10,755 bases of DNA from Cytophagaceae bacterium UBA6715 (GTDB taxonomy: Bacteria > Bacteroidota > Bacteroidia > Cytophagales > Spirosomataceae): contig DKIP01000029.1 in NCBI GenBank assembly GCA_002454335.1, positions 1 to 10,755 of the forward strand, read 5' to 3'. Below, one piece after another: positions 1 to 5,155 of this stretch. Positions within the stretch are counted from its first letter, which is position 1, and each line of letters opens with the position of its first letter. The notes under the pieces are model-generated. The model saw nothing but the letters and a program-made list of their open reading frames with translations. It was not told where the DNA came from and made no database searches. Position numbers and translations under genes: made by a program.

Positions 1-1112
1 GGCTCATAGTCTAGAAATTGGCGGGCTAAAAAATGCGCCAAATCCCGCCAATCCTGCCAGAGGTTAAAGACGAAAAACGAGACGACCATAGCCCGCATCC
101 TAAAATTCAAATACCCCGTCGCAACCACGCAACGCATGCAGGCATCAATGAGCGGAACGCCGGTTTTACCTTCCTGCCATGCCTGAATTAAATGCTCATC
201 ACGGTCTTTCTCCAGCGCTTGGTAAGCCTTATTCACGGGTTCAAATTCCATCCTAGATTCATCCTCGAATTTCTGCATGAAATGCCCCTGCCAATGTAGG
301 CGGGAAATGAAATTTGAGAGCGCTCGTTTATTTACCGCCGTTTTATAATGCTGCATCGTGTAGGTGTAAGCCATCCGCATGCTGATATTTCCATAGGCTA
401 AATAGGGGGAAATGCGGCTGCATCCTCGCCGACTGGCCTCTGGTTTGCTAATCGAAGAACTGTACGCTGTGTGCCGTGTTTCGATGAAACTTTTCATGTA
501 CTTCCAGCCCCAGTATTCGCCGCCTTCCTGGAAACTGGGATTGCGCGTTTTAAATGCTATTGGTAGTTCGGGACCTTTTAAGGCTTCATAAAAAGCCGAG
601 TCTAATCGTGCTAAGTTCCAATTATCCTCTCTTACAAAATAGGGCTCTTGTCGCATTGTTTTTTCCCAACGCTCTTGCCAGGTTTTGCGGGATTTCAAAC
701 GGCGAATGACACCACCGGTTGGCGTTTCTTTCCAGGCAATGTTGGCCTGCTTACAATATGCCGCCACCGCTTTATCCCGTTGAAAACTCAAATCATTTCC
801 AATCTCTTCATGAGAGGAAATTTGGCGTATGTCAAATTGTTCGGCCAAAGCTTGTAACACAGGCAGCACTTCGTTGTGGAAAATGTGCAGAATCCCGTTC
901 CGATCTTCTAAACGCCCTTGCATCTCCATCAATGATTCATGCACAAACCGCCAGTGACGTAGATCGCTATCGGGGAATGCCATCATCGAAGGTTCAAAAA
1001 AATAGACCAATAAAACGGGAATATCTGACTCCAATGCCCGGTATAATGGTTCATGATCCGTAAAGCGGAGATCACGTTTAAACCAGACGATGTGGATGGG
1101 AGATTTAGACAT
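1..1112 (-). CDS. Cryptochrome/deoxyribodipyrimidine photolyase family flavoprotein, 3' end outside the window
   Basis: Reading the minus strand from the ATG at 1112-1110 gives 370 uninterrupted codons that run off the left edge, so the C-terminus is missing. The protein opens with the photolyase-homology signature IVWFKRDLRFTDHEPLYRAL (about residues 8-27). The FAD-binding domain follows, with GCSRISPYLAYGN (about 230-242), LHWQGHFMQKFED (about 271-283) and DACMRCVVATGYLNFRMRAM (about 321-340), ending LARQFLDYEP at the edge. Members bind FAD and use blue/near-UV light either to split pyrimidine dimers in DNA or to signal. The region that often helps separate these roles (the segment contacting flavin N5, after the LDYEP-type motif) lies beyond the window, so I do not choose between repair and sensing. 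The family is usually 430-500 residues, so about 70-120 are missing. The gene diverges from the secreted protein at 1196. I found no convincing minus-strand promoter. Confidence 0.92.
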   Translation of the reverse strand, partial: MSKSPIHIVWFKRDLRFTDHEPLYRALESDIPVLLVYFFEPSMMAFPDSDLRHWRFVHESLMEMQGRLEDRNGILHIFHNEVLPVLQALAEQFDIRQISSHEEIGNDLSFQRDKAVAAYCKQANIAWKETPTGGVIRRLKSRKTWQERWEKTMRQEPYFVREDNWNLARLDSAFYEALKGPELPIAFKTRNPSFQEGGEYWGWKYMKSFIETRHTAYSSSISKPEASRRGCSRISPYLAYGNISMRMAYTYTMQHYKTAVNKRALSNFISRLHWQGHFMQKFEDESRMEFEPVNKAYQALEKDRDEHLIQAWQEGKTGVPLIDACMRCVVATGYLNFRMRAMVVSFFVFNLWQDWRDLAHFLARQFLDYE

Positions 1113-1138
1113 GTATAAGTAACTGAAAAAGCCCTTGG

Positions 1139-1169
1139 TTGTTTTCGATACTAGGATTACCTACATTTG
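1139..1169 (+). promoter_or_regulatory. Bacteroidota-type promoter for the secreted protein gene
   Basis: TTG at 1139-1141, a 20-base spacer, then TACATTTG at 1162-1169, a full match to the -7 consensus TAnnTTTG of Bacteroidota housekeeping promoters. The start codon follows at 1196, leaving a leader of about 20 bases. This is pattern-based and no transcript data are available. Confidence 0.6.
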
Positions 1170-1195
1170 CACCTTCAAATTCTTAATGTATCAAA

Positions 1196-1825
1196 ATGAA
1201 ACAATATTTAGTGCTATGCTTGTTATGTGCTTCGCTTTCGTTAACTGCCCAAACGGGGAGTATTGAAATGAGTACGGGCGGGTTCTCTTTTATTCCCGCT
1301 TTTACTTCGAAAGAGCCTAATATTATCATCAATGCGAGCACGAATCCAAAGAAACGATTAACGGGTTCATTGTTGTATATGATGCGCATGAAAAGCATGA
1401 CCCCTACGACGGTGGCCCTGTTCACACGTTATCGTTTCATTGATAAGAAATTCAAGGCGATTGTGGGTATTCACATTCCTGCTTTCCAAATGACGGAAGA
1501 TTATGAAGTGACGAGCTTTTTTGGTCGGGAATTAACCTTGGCCTATCCGCTTAATGATAAATGGAATGTAGGCTCTTTTATTTTGAACGGGAATGCGCGT
1601 AATACGGATTTTAAAGTGACGCTCGTATCAGGAAATTCCAATTACCATCACAAGAAATGGAACTTGCTCACGCAAGGCTACTACTTGACTGTGGGAGATT
1701 TGACGGGTGTTGCCGAGACAATTTCCTATGATATCAATAAACATTTCCAGGCCAAAGCCTTCGGCAACTATACACTCACAGATGGGCAAGTGATTGCAAC
1801 GGTGGGCTTGAAGTATAACTTATAA
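1196..1825 (+). CDS. Secreted protein of unknown function, probably a small outer-membrane beta-barrel
   Basis: I do not recognise this 209-residue protein as a named family. It begins with a Sec signal peptide (MKQYLVLCLLCASLSLTAQ, likely cut near residue 18). Cysteines 8 and 11 lie in the hydrophobic core, but the residue before Cys11 is Leu, so a lipoprotein site is unlikely. The mature part has no long hydrophobic helix. It is rich in alternating polar/non-polar stretches and aromatic residues (for example FIDKKFKAIVGIHIPAF, HFQAKAFGNYTL) and ends VATVGLKYNL-like, which suggests amphipathic beta strands as in small outer-membrane barrels. That reading is an inference from composition. The ATG is supported by the signal peptide and by the promoter 27 bases upstream. 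It is transcribed alone, diverging from the photolyase gene, and ends at the terminator at 1827-1850. Confidence 0.75.
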   Translation: MKQYLVLCLLCASLSLTAQTGSIEMSTGGFSFIPAFTSKEPNIIINASTNPKKRLTGSLLYMMRMKSMTPTTVALFTRYRFIDKKFKAIVGIHIPAFQMTEDYEVTSFFGRELTLAYPLNDKWNVGSFILNGNARNTDFKVTLVSGNSNYHHKKWNLLTQGYYLTVGDLTGVAETISYDINKHFQAKAFGNYTLTDGQVIATVGLKYNL

Positions 1826-1826
1826 A

Positions 1827-1850
1827 AAAAGGGAGCAAGCGCTTCCTTTT
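1827..1850. terminator. Bidirectional intrinsic terminator between convergent genes
   Basis: Ten-base-pair hairpin: AAAAGGGAGC (1827-1836), loop AAGC, GCTTCCTTTT (1841-1850), with one G-U type pair. T-runs follow on both strands (TTTTCTTT on plus; seven T on minus from the A-run 1824-1830). It lies between the stop at 1825 and the stop of the opposing GH3 gene at 1853, so it can serve both. Confidence 0.8.
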
Positions 1851-1852
1851 CT

Positions 1853-3856
1853 TTAATAACTTAATCCATGCCCAAAGGCAAATAATCCATAATTCGGACC
1901 TTCCATATACCCCGGAACATCGGATTTATTTGCCTCAACAGCTGCTTGATTTCTTGGCGTTGTAAATGGCATTTTGCCCGTCGGTTTATAGGCTCCTGTC
2001 ACAATATCCAATAAGGCATCTTGCGTCGTGCCAAAGGTTGCGATAATCGATTTTGCTGCACCTTTATCGATTTCTTCGATTACCCAAGGGTTCGTATAAT
2101 TGATCGCAACGATCGTCGGTTTGGCGTTTAAAATCTCATTCACGTGATTGACATCAATGCGATTGGCCGATAAATTCAAATCGATTTTTGATCCTTGTGA
2201 ACTGAATAATCCACCGCTTGTAGGGACCAACCACAACAAAACCACATCGGCTTCTTCTTTTGTAGAAACAAATTCTAGGCCTGGGTAATTGGGTTTGGAA
2301 ACTTTAATCGCCTCCCCCGCATGGCGTCCCTGCTGGAAATAGGTCTCGAAATACACTTTGGTTTTCTTCGCCAACGGCAAACGTTTGTCATCGTTGCGCA
2401 ATAACACAATCGATTTACGCAAAGCTAATTCCGCTGCTGCTAAAGCTTCTTGATTCCCAACGATTTTCGTTGCTGCTTCTACATCCACATAGGGATTTTC
2501 AAAGAGTCCTAATTCGAATTTTTCGGTTAATAATTTCGCTACGGATTGGTTGATGCGCTCTTCTTTGACCAAGCCTTTTTTTACCACTTCAATTAAGGTT
2601 GTTGGATCCGCTGCCCCCGAGAAAATATCTACGCCCGCATTTAAAGCTTTTTGGTAGCGCTCAGGAATGCTCAAGTTTTCTACCCCCCAAGGCATCATTT
2701 CAATCGGGCCCGTATCTGAATTAATAATTCCGTGGAAGCCTAATTTGTCTTGCAATAAATCGCCAATCATCGCTTTGTTGAAGGAGAATCCTACCTCTTC
2801 AAATTCCTTGCCTTTCGGTGCTGAATAATAAGGCATGATTGCCGAAGTCCCGGCTGCGATAGCTGCCTTGAATGGTTTCACATGGTAGTCAAACATGCCA
2901 CCCGGATAGTGCGCAAATTTTCCCCAATCAAAGTGCGAGTCTTGTCCATCTAATTGAGGACCACCTCCAGGGAAATGTTTGGTGGTCATCGCCACCGACG
3001 AGTTCGATAATTTGGTACCTTGAAAACCTAATACAATTTGGGTAATCATGTTGGATGTCAAATCCGCATCTTCTCCGAAGGTTCCTTCCACCCGACCCCA
3101 GCGCGGTTCCGTGGCCAAATCCGCCATATACATATAGCCCTTACGCAAACCCACCGCGCGCCATTCGGCGGCAGCCGTTTCCGCAAATTTTCGCGTTAAT
3201 GGAAAATCACGCATCGCCGCTAATCCCAATTCGCCGGGCCATTTCGAAAATGCCGTTAGTCCTACACTCAAACCTACGGATGCATCCGTTGTTACATGGT
3301 TACGCGGATTGGATGCGACGATGGCTGGAATACCCAAGCGTGTCGACTCACATAAAGCCTGCAAGTTGTTTGACCATTTCGCCATAATTTCGGGTGAGGC
3401 ACTTGCACGCAAAATGAAGTGACGTAGGTGGAACTGGGTTACCCCTTTGGTAGTTCCTGCTGCCGACATGTTGGGTGCGCCGAGGGGCTTTCGGGTAAAC
3501 ATATTCGTATTTTGGACTAAATCTTCTTCATTAAATCCATCGGTAATGATAGGTTTGGGCCCACCTCCTTGAACGCCGTTGGCGAATACATTATCGCCGC
3601 CCATCCGTGTCGTGCTGATTAACATGAATCCCAATTTTTCTTCCAGGGTCATTTGGGAAACCAAATCTTTGACACGCTCCACAACTGGCAATCGCCAATC
3701 CTCATATTTGTCTAGTTTTTGATTTTTGTTTAAATCCTTGAAGGTCAATTTGCCTACTTTCAACAAAGCGGCACTTTGTGATTTTACGATCGGTTGGTTT
3801 TGCGCATACATGCTTCCCGAAATGAGAAGTGCGGCAAAAAGGATACGAGATTTCAT
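1853..3856 (-). CDS. Secreted glycoside hydrolase family 3 protein (beta-glucosidase-like)
   Basis: A 667-residue exported enzyme with signal peptide MKSRILFAALLISGSMYAQ. Residues 41-52 (DLNKNQKLDKYE) form an EF-hand/dockerin-like loop with acidic or Asn residues at positions 1, 3, 5, 9 and 12, possibly binding calcium. The GH3 (beta/alpha)8 domain spans about 60-440: PRWGRVEGTFGED (251-263), the KHFPGGG substrate motif (293-299), and LGFHGIINSDTG, where Asp381 is the expected catalytic nucleophile in a SDTG setting rather than the commoner SDW. The alpha/beta sandwich domain follows (about 470-650), ending GLFAFGHGLSY. Classical three-domain GH3 enzymes continue after this GLSY motif into a fibronectin-III-like domain; here the stop codon follows at once and a terminator lies beyond, so that domain is absent. 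The fold and retaining hydrolase chemistry are well supported; the substrate (a beta-glucoside, glucan or xyloside) is not. No SusC/SusD or other polysaccharide-utilisation genes adjoin it. Confidence 0.93.
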   Translation of the reverse strand: MKSRILFAALLISGSMYAQNQPIVKSQSAALLKVGKLTFKDLNKNQKLDKYEDWRLPVVERVKDLVSQMTLEEKLGFMLISTTRMGGDNVFANGVQGGGPKPIITDGFNEEDLVQNTNMFTRKPLGAPNMSAAGTTKGVTQFHLRHFILRASASPEIMAKWSNNLQALCESTRLGIPAIVASNPRNHVTTDASVGLSVGLTAFSKWPGELGLAAMRDFPLTRKFAETAAAEWRAVGLRKGYMYMADLATEPRWGRVEGTFGEDADLTSNMITQIVLGFQGTKLSNSSVAMTTKHFPGGGPQLDGQDSHFDWGKFAHYPGGMFDYHVKPFKAAIAAGTSAIMPYYSAPKGKEFEEVGFSFNKAMIGDLLQDKLGFHGIINSDTGPIEMMPWGVENLSIPERYQKALNAGVDIFSGAADPTTLIEVVKKGLVKEERINQSVAKLLTEKFELGLFENPYVDVEAATKIVGNQEALAAAELALRKSIVLLRNDDKRLPLAKKTKVYFETYFQQGRHAGEAIKVSKPNYPGLEFVSTKEEADVVLLWLVPTSGGLFSSQGSKIDLNLSANRIDVNHVNEILNAKPTIVAINYTNPWVIEEIDKGAAKSIIATFGTTQDALLDIVTGAYKPTGKMPFTTPRNQAAVEANKSDVPGYMEGPNYGLFAFGHGLSY

Positions 3857-3909
3857 GGCTTTTTTCTTTCTTTGTATAGGAAAGCAATTCTGTCCGTAAT
3901 TCTAATCAT

Positions 3910-4557
3910 ATGAAAGACCCGAATGTAGATGAATTTATGCAAAGTGCCGACAAGTGGACTGCCGAAATGGCCTTTTTGCGTCGTATTTTGCTCGACTGTT
4001 TGCTCGTGGAAACCTATAAGTGGAAGACTCCCGTGTATATGTTAGGTACGAAAAATCTCATCGCTATTTCTTCCCTGAAAGACCATTGTGCCTTGAATTT
4101 TTTCAATGGAGCCTTGCTGCAAAATGAGGAAGGGCTATTGATAAAACCTGGCGAACATACCCAATTAGGTCGCTGGATGAAGTTCAGTTCGGTGGATCAG
4201 ATCTATGCCAAAGAAGAGCTCATCAAAGCCTATATTTTAGAAGCCATCGAGGTGGAGAAACTAGGATTGAAATTGGAAAAGTCCACAGAAATTCCGCATC
4301 CGGAAGAATTAACGACGATTTTCGCTAAAAAACCCGCTTTGCAACAAGCCTTTGAGAATCTCACGCCAGGTCGTCAGCGGGCTTATCTTCGGTTTTTTTC
4401 GGACGGGAAACAATCTGAGACACGTACATCCCGCATTGAGAAAAATGAGAAATATATTTTGAAGGGAATAGGATTGACGGATTGTATATGTGGCTTAAGT
4501 AAGCGAAAGCCCAGTTGTGATGGGTCGCACAAAGCCATCGAGAATTTTAAGAGATGA
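3910..4557 (+). CDS. DUF1801/YdeI-type protein with a C-terminal CDGSH iron-sulfur motif
   Basis: A 215-residue cytoplasmic protein without signal peptide. Residues about 15-115 resemble the DUF1801 (YdhG-like) fold (RRILLDCLLVETYKWKTPVY, then FFNGALLQNEEGLL). Residues about 130-190 match the YdeI/OmpD-associated tail (AFENLTPGRQRAYLRFF, then KQSETRTSRIEKN and ILKGIGLTD). The last part, CICGLSKRKPSCDGSH (192-207), fits the CDGSH consensus C-x-C-x2-S-x3-P-x-C-D-G-S-H exactly, giving Cys192, Cys194, Cys203 and His207 as the 3Cys-1His ligands of a 2Fe-2S cluster, as in mitoNEET-type proteins. The biochemical role of DUF1801/YdeI proteins is not settled. The cluster suggests a redox-sensitive or electron-transfer function, which is inference. 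It diverges from GH3 across 53 bases in which I saw no clean promoter on either strand, and it ends 59 bases before the XRE gene. Confidence 0.88.
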   Translation: MKDPNVDEFMQSADKWTAEMAFLRRILLDCLLVETYKWKTPVYMLGTKNLIAISSLKDHCALNFFNGALLQNEEGLLIKPGEHTQLGRWMKFSSVDQIYAKEELIKAYILEAIEVEKLGLKLEKSTEIPHPEELTTIFAKKPALQQAFENLTPGRQRAYLRFFSDGKQSETRTSRIEKNEKYILKGIGLTDCICGLSKRKPSCDGSHKAIENFKR

Positions 4558-4581
4558 CGTAAACAAGTCAGGTAGTTGACG

Positions 4582-4612
4582 TTTGTTGGTAGGTAAATTA
4601 AGCCCAACTTTG
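4582..4612 (+). promoter_or_regulatory. Promoter predicting a leaderless or near-leaderless transcript
   Basis: TTTG (4582-4585), a 19-base spacer and CAACTTTG (4605-4612), one mismatch from TAnnTTTG. The ATG of the XRE/2TM gene begins at 4617, only four bases after the element, so transcription would start at or next to the start codon. The first-base mismatch lowers confidence. Confidence 0.5.
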
Positions 4613-4616
4613 CCCC

Positions 4617-5108
4617 ATGAATTTTGGAGAACAATTAAAGGAAATCCGTACCTCACAGGGACTCACGCAGAATGAACTTTCTGAAAAAAGTGGTGTCGCA
4701 CTTCGGACCGTGCAGCGCATGGAGCGTAATGAGGTGAAACCGAGTATGTATTCTATGAATGCGATCGGCGAGGTACTTGGGGTGAATTTACCTTTGTTGT
4801 ATGCTCCGGATGATGAAACCGAAAAACGAAATATCATGGAAAGTACAGACCAACAATTGTGGGCCCTCGCGAAAAGACGGGCCAAATTTAAAAGAGGAAT
4901 TAGTGCCTATTCATTAGTAATTCCGTTTTTGTGGATAATCTGGTATTTAACAACACCGCAAGAATTCCGCTTTAACCGTATACCTTGGCCTATTTGGCCG
5001 ATGTTAGGCTGGGGTTTGGGCTTAGGCATCCAATACGTCTATGCCTATGTTATCGAAGTAGGCTCCTTGGAACAACAGGAATATGATAAGCTAAAAGGTC
5101 AAAAATAA
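4617..5108 (+). CDS. XRE-family helix-turn-helix regulator fused to a 2TM membrane domain
   Basis: A 163-residue protein with an N-terminal XRE/Cro helix-turn-helix at about residues 7-58 (LKEIRTSQGLTQNELSEKSG, then recognition helix around VALRTVQRMERNEVKPS). A charged linker (65-92) leads to two hydrophobic helices, about 94-111 (GISAYSLVIPFLWIIWYL) and 123-146 (PWPIWPMLGWGLGLGIQYVY), matching the 2TM domain often appended to Bacteroidota regulators. It is probably a DNA-binding protein tethered to the inner membrane. Such an arrangement could respond to envelope state or to a partner, but neither target nor signal can be read here. The start is fixed: the HTH begins within seven residues and the next in-frame Met (residue 35) lies inside the recognition helix region. 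It may be co-transcribed with the CDGSH gene 59 bases upstream, or use its own promoter. It ends at a strong terminator whose left arm overlaps its stop codon. Confidence 0.9.
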   Translation: MNFGEQLKEIRTSQGLTQNELSEKSGVALRTVQRMERNEVKPSMYSMNAIGEVLGVNLPLLYAPDDETEKRNIMESTDQQLWALAKRRAKFKRGISAYSLVIPFLWIIWYLTTPQEFRFNRIPWPIWPMLGWGLGLGIQYVYAYVIEVGSLEQQEYDKLKGQK

Positions 5109-5141
5109 AAAAGCCAGCCGAAGTGTGTGGCTGGCTTTTTT
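5107..5141. terminator. Strong bidirectional intrinsic terminator
   Basis: Perfect 13-base-pair hairpin: AAAAAAGCCAGCC (5107-5119), nine-base loop, GGCTGGCTTTTTT (5129-5141). It gives a U-run of six on either strand. It begins within the XRE gene's stop codon and lies 15 bases beyond the end of the convergent katG gene, so it can stop both. Confidence 0.92.
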
Positions 5142-5155
5142 AAACCTTAACAACC

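Noticed and set aside
719..1063. Plus-strand open frame of 114 codons
   Set aside because: Antisense shadow of the photolyase gene, with no family resemblance.
3055..3387. Plus-strand open frame of 110 codons
   Set aside because: Lies opposite the conserved GH3 barrel coding sequence; Pro-rich shadow translation.
3857..3909. Divergent promoters between the GH3 and CDGSH genes
   Set aside because: TTTG at 3871 and TAATTCTA at 3898 are 23 bases apart, and the latter has two mismatches to TAnnTTTG; no minus-strand match was found.
4555..4582. TGACGT direct repeat (4555-4560 and 4577-4582) and a loose inverted repeat after the CDGSH gene
   Set aside because: Six-base identity only, with the first copy including the stop codon; the possible hairpin has bulges and no T-run, so neither operator nor terminator is supported.
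4598..4885. Minus-strand open frame of 95 codons over the XRE gene
   Set aside because: Shadow of the helix-turn-helix coding region, which is clearly real on the plus strand.
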